Assembly: GCA_036346375.1 (NCBI GenBank) | Contig: CM070504.1 | Coordinates: 10,165,890-10,229,889, forward strand | Origin: Guadua angustifolia | Taxonomy: Eukaryota; Streptophyta; Magnoliopsida; Poales; Poaceae | Length of the DNA stretch: 64,000 nt | Direction: 5' to 3' | In this document: positions 54,169 to 64,000 of the stretch, in pieces | Numbering within the stretch: position 1 is the stretch's first letter | How the letters are laid out: every line of letters begins with the position of its first letter | Position numbers and translations under genes: made by a program | Notes under the pieces: model-generated | The model's database searches: none | What the model was told of the DNA's origin: nothing | Seen by the model: only the letters and a program-made list of their open reading frames with translations

Positions 54169-55470
54169 TTTTTCTTTAGTTAGGGTGCCCCCTTGCTTTT
54201 GTGTTGTTGGATTTTGAAAGAATGATTAGATGCCCTGCTATTGCCCACCTCCCTTGCATCCCAAAACCCCTGAAGGCTTTGTTAGCAACTCGGTACAAGT
54301 GTAAAGATCTGTAATTGACCCTTCAAGGAATTAAGATCAAAACCAGTTTGCTGATGTTAAAAATAATGAAAGGACTGAATGTCGTACTAAGAAGGGATTC
54401 ACTATGCCAACATAAGGCAATATTGAATTGTCAAAAGAATCACCCTTGTGAGTGACCAAGGATAACAAGTAACTGTGCAGACCAACCCGAGTGAGTGAAA
54501 AGTGAATGCAGTGGCACTCTCACCTCAGAAATATTCAAGATTTTAATCATTCCAGAATGACCAGACAAATTAACGAGAAAGTGAATTAACTCACCATGAG
54601 GAACCAGCCAGAAAAAAAAAGAAAAAGAAGGGAAGTCCCAACCTACAAAGTGATGACAGATTCGTGCACTCAGTTGGAATCTCCACCAAATCCATTGGAT
54701 CAAAATCAAAAACAGCCCAACAGGAAGACCAGGACATTCAACAGTATAGGAAGAGAATGACGGATGCCAACCTCTCAAGAGCTTTCGCCAAATAAAGCAA
54801 GGGATATTGTGGCCCTATAACCATATATATGATAATAAGGATATAAGAGGATTGATTTTGACATAAAGCTCACTTACCCCAATCCTCCGTACAACCCAGA
54901 GTTACGAAAGATGTACCCTAAAATTTAAAGAGAAGAGCACAACAAAGGAAATCATCACGCATATCTTGTACAGTGATGTGTGATTGAAAGGATAGAATTG
55001 TTCATCAAAGAACCACTGATCTGCTACAACCATTTCCAAACCCTAGGCAGAAATTAAGACAAGACTAGAACAAGTTAACCTAGCCAGAAGATAGGAAGAT
55101 TCAATAATGTCAAAGAGAAAAAAAAATGACAGGTGCCAACTCCTCAAGAGCTTTCAGAAAATGAACGAGTCATATTCCGACTTTATAACTGTATATGTAA
55201 TAATAAAAATATCAGAGGATTGATTTTGACAAAGAAAGCAGCCAAGAATGTCCTATACGGTAACGTGAGTTAGAAGGTTAAGATTGACCCTCAGGAGACT
55301 ACTAGTCTACTGCAGCTCTCCATCCCCAGGCAAGAATTGGGATGAGATCGGAATGGATTCTCCCACAAGGATGTTCAAGGGCTCGACAGGAATTCAATAT
55401 TATTAAATGACAGTTGACAGATGGACCAAGGTAAACCGCCTCATTGCAATGAGACAAGCTTACAGCAGAA
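54169..55470 (+). other. Eroded internal region of the Gypsy element
   Basis: No frame of useful length remains. Two related segments lie at 54757-54868 and 55121-55238, sharing TGCCAACCTCTCAAGAGCTT-like and AGAGGATTGATTTTGACA blocks, so an internal duplication has occurred. Scattered pieces may be pol remnants, but I cannot assign them. Confidence 0.5.
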
Positions 55471-55680
55471 ATGAAGTTCAGGAAGATATTTATCATAAAA
55501 TTTGAGAGAAATTCCGAAAGAAGTAATGTCAGAACCAGAGACCCACTCTACGACCAAAATTTTGGAAAAGTTCACCTGGAGCAAAAGAGGACAGGATCAA
55601 CATTTAATGAAACTTACCACCCGCAGACTAACAGACAGAAAGAGATCAACTGGATATTGGAAAGCACATTAAAGGCATAA
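55471..55680 (+). pseudogene. Integrase remnant of the Gypsy element
   Basis: The short frame carries RDPLYDQNFGKVH and then NETYHPQTNRQKEINWILES, which correspond to the core integrase blocks around the second Asp and the AYHPQTDGQ-E-N motif of Ty3/Gypsy integrases. The catalytic context is degraded and upstream integrase domains are absent. It shows that the element descends from a pol-bearing parent. Confidence 0.65.
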
Positions 55681-55971
55681 ACTTTGATCTACCTTACCAC
55701 AAGAAGTACCCCGGATCACTAAGATAACCGACAGACCAAGAACAGTGCGAGGAATTATCGAACAGAATAAGTTACCCCATTAAAGAGAGCACATCCGAAT
55801 CATCAAGACAACTGAAAATCAACACAGAGGCAGGAATGACAGAGTATGCCGAGGACTGTGGAAGAGTCTCACTATTGGAGAACCCACTGGAGAAAGAAAT
55901 CGGGGTTGCAGCAAAATTTCCCAACCTGCTCCCCTGGGATGAGTAAATCTCGGGGACGAGATTTATTTTAA

Positions 55972-55987
55972 GGGGGGGGGGGGAGAT
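55972..55987 (+). promoter_or_regulatory. Polypurine tract of the Gypsy element
   Basis: A run of G residues followed by AGAT directly abuts the 3' LTR at 55988. It is the expected plus-strand primer. The homopolymer length may be uncertain in the assembly. Confidence 0.75.
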
Positions 55988-58900
55988 TGAAATAACCCAA
56001 AAATTTCAAAAACGGTTTTCTCGTGCCCTCTGGATTTTATTTGGATTTATTTGAATTTTGCTAGATTTATTTGAATTTTGTTTGGCTTGTTTTTGAATCC
56101 CTTTCCCTTTTGGGAAACCTTGCCGTTTTGGGTGCCCTTCCATTTTCGGCAACCTGCCATTTTTGGCCATCTTCTTCCCTCAGCCGGCCCAATGGCCATT
56201 TCCTTGCCGACCCAATTTTCGGCAGAAGTTTTTCCCTTCGGGCAGTTTTCAAACTCTCTCCCTAGCCCCACCATGACCTCCTTCTTCCCTCTTTCTTCTT
56301 CTTCCATGTGACCCCCCGCCGCCTCGCGCCCTTGCTTGCTGCCGCCGCTCCTCCTCCTCGCCCGGTCCGTCATTACTGCCTCGCGTCGCACAGCCTCCTT
56401 CGCCGCTCTTGTTCTTCTCCATAGCATCGCCCTCGCCCGGCCGCATCTTGCGCCATCACCATGATGCAAAATTCCACAGCCGCCTGACTCACCGCCTCTG
56501 ACCCCTTCCTACCTCGCCTCACAGAGTAGGCTGCAGCGCCCGCACTATTTCTCGTCATCCGTCCTCAATTTCTCCTCCACATGCGCCACCGCATCCTCTC
56601 TCTCCCACCGTCTGCTCTCTCTCCCCCTCTCGAAAACACTATAAAAGCCCCCTCCGAGTCCCCATTTTCAGTCATCCGAGCGCCCCAGAGCTTCCTCTCC
56701 CCTCTCCGCCTATCGATTTCGCCCCCATCTCCCTCTCCGCGCCGCGCCGCGAGCTTCTTCTCCGCCTCCGGTCGGGCTCCGTCGCCACGCCTCCCCGTCC
56801 GCTCCCTCCCCCATTTCTTCACCTCCCCGAACTCACCTTGAGCCCCTCATGCTCCCTAGCCACTTCATTTTCACTCTGTCTTCATCATCGCGGATCGCGC
56901 CGTCTTCCCAGCTCGTCGCTGGCGCCTCGCCGCACGCGATTCGCCGATCGCCGACATCAGCGTCCCCCATCGATCGCCCTCCCGTCTCCACTGCCGACGC
57001 TTGGGCCCTTCGTCGATCCGCGCCTCTCGGCCCGCCCTCCGGGTCCATTGGCGCTTCTTCGCCGCCACAGGCGGCCCGTCGCGCCGGTAGCGTCCGGTGC
57101 CGTGGGCGAAATGCCTGAGCTTTATGCAGCCCATTTGCACAGTACCTCCTTGTATTTTCCTTTCGGATTTTAATTTATTTTAAATCCGAAAATCATTTAT
57201 AAATACCAGAAAAATTCCCCAAAATCCCCAAAAATCCAAAAAATGCCAAAAATACATTTTCTTGACCGTTTCGAGCCGCTGAGTCCAAAAATGATCTCCG
57301 TTTCGCCATATCAAGTCCAGAAAATTCCCAAAATGCCCTTGACCCCTGCTCCGGCTATTTTCTCTCTGATTCTTTTTCCGATTTTCTTTCTTTGTTCTTA
57401 TTTATTCGTTTATTTATTATTTGCGTTTTCTCGCGCTAGATCCGACGTCGAAGCAACCGTTGGCACGAATCTCGAAGCAGGAGCAGTACTCGGAGCCGTC
57501 GCAGGAGCAGGAGCCGTTCGAAGCCAGACACGACGTCGACACTTTCTTCTTAGGCGAACCTCTACCCTCGCAAGGCAAGCCACACTCCTTGAACATGTTG
57601 ATCCCAATTCCATTACGGTATATTTATGTATCTTCTGTACTGCATTATTTTACTGGTATTTTAGAAAATAAGAAATGTGATAGTTTCGAATGACATGATT
57701 AGATACCACCCCATGCTAAACTCATTGTTATGCCTTAAATCCTTTTTAACCCTAGGATATAAAATATTGAACCCTCGTAAAGGTAGCAATTCATACAATT
57801 ATTACTTTTAGACAAATACTTAATCTCAGAAGGATTGGTTTGGAGAATGATTTTTAAAATTGCTACTGATGCAGGGGACGACATTAGGCGGACCACGGGA
57901 GGTGGGCGCCCCAATCCCAACCGATGACAAAGCTAATGGATGTGATGTGGTGGTGGTACAGTTGGTATCAATGGATTGTGGTATGTCATTTGGCCGAGTC
58001 TTTGGCATTTAAGGACCGATGTCTCGAACGCGTAAATAACCGGATCCGCTCAACCACAAGTTGGGTAGGCCAATCTCATTGACTTGGTCCAACATAGCTC
58101 GATACATTGTACTTCCCTGGAATGCCTCTAGCGAGTCCCCATTCCCGTGGAAGAATGGGAAAGCATCGTTGTTGGGGTGGAGCGGAATGGTGCGCCCACC
58201 GGTTCTCTAGCAATGAGGTGTCCATCGTAACTGTGGCGCCCATCCCGTCTCCGCCCGTAGGATCTGGGTCTTGTGGGCACAACCACCTCTTGGGTAGGAG
58301 CTAAAGGGGAATTCAACGAAAGGTTATGTTAATCTCGGTCGTACAGTATGCATAAAAGTTGCGTGTTAATCTAGTGGCACTAACGATAGTAGATATCTTG
58401 TGGGTAAAGTGAGCACCTCTGCAGAGTGATATCAGTGGTATTCGAATACGCCGTGCTTCCGGTTAATGAAGCTGAGTTAATTTAGGGTGAATCCTGCACT
58501 TCGCCCCTGTAGCTTTTATAATTAAAACTTGTCGTGAAGGTGAACTTTGCAAGATAACCCCCCTGATTTATATATTGCTATTTATGGTTTGTGTTTCAAA
58601 TGTAAAATGAAAATTAAGGTTTACCACTTGTATCCACAATACTTAAAACACATGCCTACCTTTGTTTATCCCGCATGTAATATTGAGAACTTCCGTGTGG
58701 TTTGTTGAGTACGGTTGTGTACTCACCCTTGCTCCCAATCCTCCATAGATCTCCTTGAAGATGGCAAGCTCAGACGGCAGTAGATGACGATGTCATTTTG
58801 CTTTGGAGGCCTTGATCTATCTGCTCAAGCGTTTCTGTGGGTGTTTCAGAATGTATTGGTGCAGCACCTCTTGTAAAACCTTGGCCGTTAGGCCCTTATT

Positions 58901-59023
58901 TCATCTATAAAATGTTCGCATTTGCTCTTTTATCAAGCAATGTACACTTGGTTACTGCAGACTAAATTCTGGGTAGTGCAAAAGGTATTTATACGCACCC
59001 CCTAAAAAGGGCGGTCCGTTACA
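55988..59023 (+). repeat. 3' LTR of the chromovirus-like element
   Basis: 3036 bp, starting TGAAATAACCC and ending GGTCCGTTACA. Aligns to 49252-52288 throughout with many short indels. TATA box at 56639-56647. Confidence 0.88.
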
Positions 59024-59156
59024 GGACCTAGGCGTCATGTGAGAAGTGAAAATCTGTACCGCTCCTTTTGTTAATCCGTTGATGGTTAGCTCCAAGAGCG
59101 AGGGAGAATCAGTCAGCAAGCACTGAAGTTTCTACTCCCTCGTCTAGCCACAAGAT

Positions 59157-59274
59157 TAGGCACGTTTGGAGCCATATGAATCTTTGTGATTCCTGTGAAA
59201 AATGAATCATTTTCTATAAAATTTCTGTAAAATTCATGCGGCATTCGTACTTTCAAAACGGAGCCTCAATACGA
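59157..59274. mobile_element. Very short MITE-like element
   Basis: AGGCACGTTTGGAGCCATAT at the left and AAAACGGAGCCTC at the right are imperfect inverted ends, with mirrored ATTCATGCGG and TGAATC words inside. Length is about 118 bp. The boundaries are approximate. Confidence 0.35.
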
Positions 59275-59900
59275 GAACACAGAGACGTAGCGCACGGGCA
59301 CACATGCGAGATAGCCGCACGATGTGTTTACAATGAGATGGGGAATACGGTTAGTAATTAAGCAAACCAAAGTAATTCACAAACAATTTGCTTATCTAGT
59401 CCACCGCAGCTTTTTTTTTTTCGAAGTTAATCTTATCAATAAATTTGTAGAATAGCATCCTCCTTTATCGTAGAAGGCACGGCACGGTAGACCACACCTC
59501 TCCTCTACTACGCTCGGGAAACACGAGAGCTGGCTGAGGCGTGTGAGTGCTGGCAGATGAGCGAGCGTGAGAGATTTCGCTGTTGTAGTCGGGTAGCGTG
59601 GAAGTCATCCTCTTACGGTCTTAGCTCCCTGACGCGGCAGAAGATAGTATTAACTGTCATACTTTTCATGGTGGGAAAGATAACCATTTTTATGAATGCA
59701 TTTGTGGAATGCTAGTTTTGTTATAAAAAAGGTGAAAGGGTCTTAGATGACCACCGTGTTCGTCATTCACGGGCAAATAACACACGAGCCTTGCAGTGGG
59801 AGAATCAGTCATCAAGCACCGATCGATCCAGTCATAGCAACCGTCCAAAACAAATCCGACGTCTCGCAATCGCGCGAGTGACGACGACCCACCCAAAAAA
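59275..59900. other. Promoter-side intergenic DNA of the GOT1 gene
   Basis: I see no gene or repeat. The stretch leads into a CG-rich region from about 59950 that is probably the GOT1 first (non-coding) exon. Confidence 0.4.
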
Positions 59901-60679
59901 TCTTTGCAGCGGAAGAAATCAAGAAACACCACACCTCGTTCCCAAACGCGCTCATCATCCCTGATCCCTCTCCGACAGAGCAAAACGCGCAGGCAGAGCC
60001 CACATCCGCGAGGACCCGAGGCCGAGACGCCGCTCCCGTCTCCCCCTTCTCCTCGGCGCAACCGCCGCGGAGTCGTCGGATCCCTCGCCGCCGCCGTAGT
60101 ACGGTTCGTCCCCTCCTCTCCTCGGTGGTTGCGTCCGCGCCCGATCTTTGGGGGTGGTGGTATTCGTTATTCGGCACGCGAGGGGACTACTTGTGCGCGC
60201 GCCACATCTAGGGCTGGACTTTTGGGCGGGATTTCTAGATCTCGCTTGCTCGACTTGATTTGGGCTTACGTTTTTTGTTGGAGACGATTAGTAGTTCTTA
60301 GACATCATTTCCGACAAACATCTCCTAGTTTTCCATATGCAAAATGTTGTCATGTTCTGTGTATCTTCTTAACCTGTCCGTGCCAGTGTGCTGATCGATG
60401 CCATATTACCGTGATGCCACGGACACCATGTTGTCGCTAGATTTAGGGCACGCTGATGCTTAAAAGGGGAAATGGCGATTGGTGATATTGTATTTATCTA
60501 AAACAATGGGATCTCGTCTTCCATTTGACTCAGGGCTCGGTGCTCTTCTGGAGCTCTGTTAAGACTTACAATCGGTCCTGTATCTTTTGCATAGAATCAC
60601 GCCTAATTTTTACACCTTTGCAGTTGCAGGTTTTTGTGCTGTTCTTCACCGGTGTCATTGCTACCCTTTGCTCGACAAG
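59901..60679 (+). promoter_or_regulatory. Probable 5' UTR with intron of the GOT1 gene
   Basis: A GC-rich, CCGCCG- and CTCC-rich segment (59950-60115) resembles grass 5' UTRs. A donor-like CGGTTCGT near 60103 and two tandem acceptors, TTTGCAG and TTGCAG (ending 60622 and 60628), suggest a leader intron of about 0.5 kb. No long coding frame in this part has homology I recognise. Confidence 0.4.
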
Positions 60680-62588
60680 ATGGTTTCCTTCGAGATGAAC
60701 GACCTCAAAAGTATGGAACCAGCACCATTCTTGTCAAATTGTATTTCAACACTTACTCCATACGTTTCTGATGGGAACATCGGTAACTTGTGCTAGGCAC
60801 TAAAAGGTTATGTGATTTATTTTATTTCATTCATTTCTGCTTTGGACCTTCAAATATTTGCCAATTGCAATGACACCACCAAATGATACAAATATGGAAA
60901 GATTGGTTTCAGGGATTCTATTCCTGTTATAGGGCTGGCTCACTAATCAGGCATGTGGTACATATTCTGGTGCTGTTCCAAGCATCTAATTCATTATACT
61001 CTCATAGTGGAACTGTGCCCTGTGCGCCATATCACTTGACAAGTATTTTATTTGTATTACAGTCAAGTATGATACATCAGGGATTTATCATGTACTATTT
61101 TCTCAATCATGTAATGCTCTTTGGAGTAGAAGTATCACATTTACAGCAGATACAATGTTCGATAACACGTGCGATACCCTGACCCAGCCTAGCCTAGCGT
61201 TTAGTACCTTATAGCTAGTTATAGTTGAGCTGGTCCACTATGCAAACCTGTAGGACCAAACCATGCTAATTGGGTAAGCCTTCTAGGCAAAGTGAAGACA
61301 CAAACTTAAGGGTTGCTGTAGATTAGACCCTGGGTCGTTACACAAACAATGGTTGTGTTGGCTCACCTCTGAATCAGTTAGAAGCCAGCTTGTTCTGGCT
61401 GGGTTTGTTGACATTTTTTTGATGAATCTTAGTAGAATCATTGAGTTAAAATACCCCTTTTACAAAATAAATATTCTGCAAGCAAAGTGATTATGGAAAA
61501 ATTATGTGAAGTTTAGACGGAATTTATAATAAATCACCCACTTTTGTGAAGTAAATTTGATCGAGACAGTAGTGGAGCCTTCTGCATTCAAAGTACAATT
61601 AAGTATGCTGTTTTTTTGGTCTGCTTTAGTGACATTACGCAAGTAGCAGAATGGACACTGTTTTATGAGGTATCCAGCTGATATAACAATCTGTCTTCCC
61701 ACTCGATGATTTTGGACTTCTGTATTTCATCTTCATCAGAGATCGGGCTAGGCTTGACAGGCTTTGGAATATTCTTCTCCTTCCTGGGAATCATTTTCTT
61801 CTTTGACAAGGGGCTTATTGCAATGGGCAATGTAAGTTCCTTTCCTCGGTATTTTTGCTTGATTGTTTTGGAGGAGTCACCTGAATGTTCATATGGTTCA
61901 CTTTTTCTCATGTTCTATTTCAGATTCTCTTCCTGTCAGGTTTGGGTTTGACAATTGGCCTGAAATCAACTATGCAGTTCTTCACCAAGCCTAAGAATTA
62001 CAAGGTTTGGCAACCACTAAATTCGCTATAGCTGTTGCCCTTCAGCATTTATATTATCTAATTAAATGCTGTAATGAGCAGGGTACCATCTCATTTGGTG
62101 CTGGCTTTTTCCTTGTTCTCATTGGGTGGCCCTTTTTTGGCATGCTGTTAGAGGCATATGGCTTTGTTGTACTCTTCAGGTTGGATTTTTTTCATTGTCT
62201 CTCTTGAACAATATGCTGTTTTATGTTCAGACAAAACCTTAATATATCCAATGCTTTGGTGATAATTATGTTCGAAATTGATGTGTGTTTGTACAAAAAA
62301 AAAATCCACCATTCCTATCAAAAAGTTAAGTTGTACATGTCATGGGCACTGACTTAGATTCCATTGCAGTGGGTTCTGGCCAACTCTTGCAGTTTTCTTG
62401 CAAAGGATTCCTATCATTGGCTGGATTTTTCAACAACCTTTTGTCACATCAGTATGGACTTCACAACACAAAATTCTCTCGTTTGTTGCCGCAGACTATA
62501 GACTTTGCCTGTTGCATATTCTGACTTTTCCAATTTTCCTTGTCTGCAGTTCCTTGACCGCTACAGAGGAAAACGAGTTCCCGTGTAG
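60680..62588 (+). CDS. GOT1: GOT1-family vesicle transport protein
   Basis: Small four-span membrane protein of the ER-Golgi system (Got1/Sft2 family), needed in relatives for efficient COPII/Golgi traffic. Six coding exons: 60680-60710, 61740-61831, 61924-62004, 62082-62179, 62370-62451 and 62550-62588, in phase for 140 aa, the family length in plants. The N-terminus MVSFEMNDLK is cytosolic; membrane spans are visible in GLGLTGFGIFFSFLGIIFFF, ILFLSGLGLTIGL, FGAGFFLVLIGWPFFGMLL and FGFWPTLAVF-like sequence after the fifth intron (SGFWPTLAVFLQRIPIIGW). The C-terminus DRYRGKRVPV is the family's invariant basic tail. Every exon junction gives the conserved protein, so the model is well supported. 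It is in its normal position with no sign of disruption. Confidence 0.95.
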
Positions 62589-63504
62589 CATGCTCTTGAG
62601 CTATGTTTCTTAGTGTGGTCCTTACTTTTTCCTTACCTGTAGGATTGTCCTTTGTAAATTACACCTGCGAACCTAAACCAAATGGTTTTGTCAAAGGCCA
62701 AGGTGCAAATTATCCCTTGAAATGGATTGAAGAAGCTTCTTAAGCGAGCCCATATGTTGGAAAAATGTAGTAGTTGAGGATTGCTCTTGAAATAGAAGTT
62801 ACATGCCTTTTTTTTTTGGGTAGAAGTACTTATGTCTTCAGATAGATGTTTCATCCTCAGCTTATAGCTAGAAGAAGGGAGAGTTGCTGGAGCTGAAATT
62901 AATTGTGATGCATCTGAAATTCATTATTCATGTACAGCCATGTGGTTTGCAAACCTTGTTTGGTAGTAATTGTACGAGGTTAGGAATTGTTGCTCTTACG
63001 GAGGTCTTGGTTTGCTTGAATGTGGCATTATGCTTGTAAGATTCAATGGCGCTCTTTGTTTGCCTTGCAAGGTTGCCTCAGCAAGTGAAGTTGGGTATCA
63101 AGCTGATACTGACGATGCGGTGCTCCACGAGCGTAAGCAGACGAACAGGCACAAGAAGACCATTTGACAAACAGAATAGTGGATTGGGCTAAACAAGAGC
63201 AAGGAATCTTGCACTCACATTTGCCAAGTGGCAAGAGAATGCTACAGTCAACCATATATCGCAAAGCAACACAACAGCAAGCAACACAGATTCTCACACA
63301 ATAATCAGTTGAAGTTAGCACCGATTAGTCGGATCACTACAAACCTGACCGGAAACTCAAAAGGTAGCCAATGCCTTGCCAACATTGCTCTGCCATATGC
63401 AACATTCTCTTGGAACCAACATCCCGAAGCCTCTTCATATGCTACCATACCAGCTGGTCAGAAGTCAGAAGCCACTTGGAAGCAAGTCATGTCTTAACTA
63501 GTTT
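62589..63504. other. 3' flank of GOT1 and 3' UTR of the next gene
   Basis: The GOT1 3' UTR probably occupies the first few hundred bases. The part near 63200-63500 may be the 3' UTR of the minus-strand gene that follows. No other feature is seen. Confidence 0.4.
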
Positions 63505-64000
63505 TCAGATGATGGATGGCATTTGCTGGTCAGCTGCCGGGCCTCCTTGGCCAGAGTTCAGGATGGCGTTGGCCCAGTTCGACGACCTGTGCACAATTCT
63601 TGAGGGGATGCGGTCGCTGTCTTCGCCTCCTGATGCTTCATATCCGTCACTCGCCGATCTAGAAAACTCGATGCCCTTCTGACCTGGATGTGGCATGACT
63701 CCCTGCGTCTCATCAGCTGTGGATGAAGAATTGCGGAACGGGTGGAGATCAGGTGAGTCGAAGCTACTTTCAGGCGATGATGAAGCAGCGTTTCTGGTGG
63801 ACGCTGCAGCGTTTCTGGTGGACGCTGCGGCGCTCGGTTGGAAAGCACTCCTCGCTTCGAGCTGTAACGGGGCTAAATTGCCAGAAGTTTCCATTGCTGC
63901 ATCGCTGAAGTTGCTTTCTGTACCGCTTGCAGATAGCCTTGCAAGGGGATCGAGAGAAAGTTCGGCAGGGAACCGTCCTCTATTGTCAGGTCGCCTCTTG
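63505..64000 (-). CDS. C-terminal part of an unrecognised Ser-rich protein (partial)
   Basis: On the minus strand the frame is open from the window edge (64000) to TGA at 63505-63507, about 164 residues. It is hydrophilic and Ser/Ala/Asp-rich: early blocks include LSLDPLARLSASGTESNFSD, then a duplicated STRNAAASTRNAA segment, SSSPESSFDSPDLHPF, GEDSDRIPSRIVHRSSNW and ANAILNSGQGGPAADQQMP at the end. There are no obvious membrane spans or catalytic motifs, so it looks like a disordered tail. The Met at 63894 is internal; the frame continues upstream without a stop. I do not recognise the family. It is convergent with GOT1. The duplicated NAAASTR unit is encoded by near-identical 30-bp repeats (63792-63830). 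Confidence 0.6.
   Translation of the reverse strand, partial: KRRPDNRGRFPAELSLDPLARLSASGTESNFSDAAMETSGNLAPLQLEARSAFQPSAAASTRNAAASTRNAASSSPESSFDSPDLHPFRNSSSTADETQGVMPHPGQKGIEFSRSASDGYEASGGEDSDRIPSRIVHRSSNWANAILNSGQGGPAADQQMPSII

Larger units (their letters stand above)
49252..59023 (+). mobile_element. Chromovirus-like Gypsy LTR retrotransposon with 3-kb LTRs, gag-only
   Basis: Two direct LTRs of about 3.04 kb (TGAAATAACCC to GGTCCGTTACA) flank a 3.7-kb internal region. An initiator tRNA-Met primer site (TGGTATCAGAGCC) follows the left LTR, and a tract of G residues in AAGGGGGGG...GAGAT precedes the right LTR. The internal region holds an open gag and only a vestige of integrase. The tail CTCGGGGACGAGATTTATTT before the polypurine tract is common in Tekay/Del-like chromoviruses, which the gag also resembles. 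Flanking 5-mers differ (GAGGA left, GGACC right; only GGA shared), so the target duplication is not clean. Confidence 0.88.

Noticed and set aside
59904..60440. 178-codon frame upstream of GOT1
   Set aside because: It spans the probable 5' UTR and leader intron and has no homology that I recognise; it crosses an apparent splice donor.

Overview
This window is nuclear DNA from a grass (Poaceae). The evidence is three or four plant housekeeping genes with short spliced exons, abundant Stowaway- and Tourist-like MITEs, and three nested or adjacent LTR retrotransposon systems of kinds typical of grass genomes (a Sirevirus-like Copia element, a chromovirus-like Gypsy element and a Tat-lineage Gypsy element). 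The species cannot be named from sequence alone. All exon boundaries were read by eye from GT/GC-AG sites, reading phase and recalled plant homologues.

Layout. 1-2200: a possible terminal exon of an unrecognised gene (333-473), then three small terminal-inverted-repeat elements. 2247-15978: a solo LTR of a Gypsy element with a perfect 5-bp target duplication (GAAAT), split by a nested 11.1-kb Copia (Sirevirus-like) element (2571-13663) that keeps only gag. 16255-18572: an A3-type cyclin gene (8 exons, 379 aa) whose start codon lies 277 bp from the solo LTR. 19910-26362 (minus): a 15-exon gene for a GMPPA/KONJAC-type GDP-mannose pyrophosphorylase-like protein (415 aa), its introns loaded with MITEs and a Helitron-like repeat. 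26.7-32.8 kb: MITEs, a foldback repeat and otherwise anonymous DNA. 32789-42533 (minus): a Tat-lineage Gypsy element with a perfect GGACC duplication, broken gag, protease, RT and RNase H remnants, no visible integrase, and an additional antisense multi-exon reading frame. It sits inside a larger AT-rich repeat of the same family as the repeat in the GMPPA gene. 45357-45779: an intronless WPP-domain (MAF1-like) gene. 47.6-48.9 kb: a cluster of MITEs. 49252-59023: a Gypsy chromovirus-like element with 3-kb LTRs, an intact gag and almost no pol. 60680-62588: a GOT1 vesicle-transport gene (6 exons, 140 aa). 63505-64000 (minus): the C-terminal end of an unrecognised gene running off the window.

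Host genes. These are ordinary single-copy-type genes: cell cycle (cyclin A3), nucleotide-sugar supply (GMPPA-like), nuclear envelope (WPP) and ER-Golgi traffic (GOT1). I see no operon-like or pathway link between them.

Most unusual signals. Inside the Copia-type element, about 1 kb before its 3' LTR, there is a cluster of exact and near copies of the element's own LTR/primer-binding-site junction (AAGTGGTATCA), with a few inverted copies. Its LTRs carry a 12-bp motif (GCATGTGTTGCA) 9-11 times each, and its gag C-terminus contains a five-fold basic repeat. Two unrelated gag-only retrotransposons in one window, each with gag open, also stand out.
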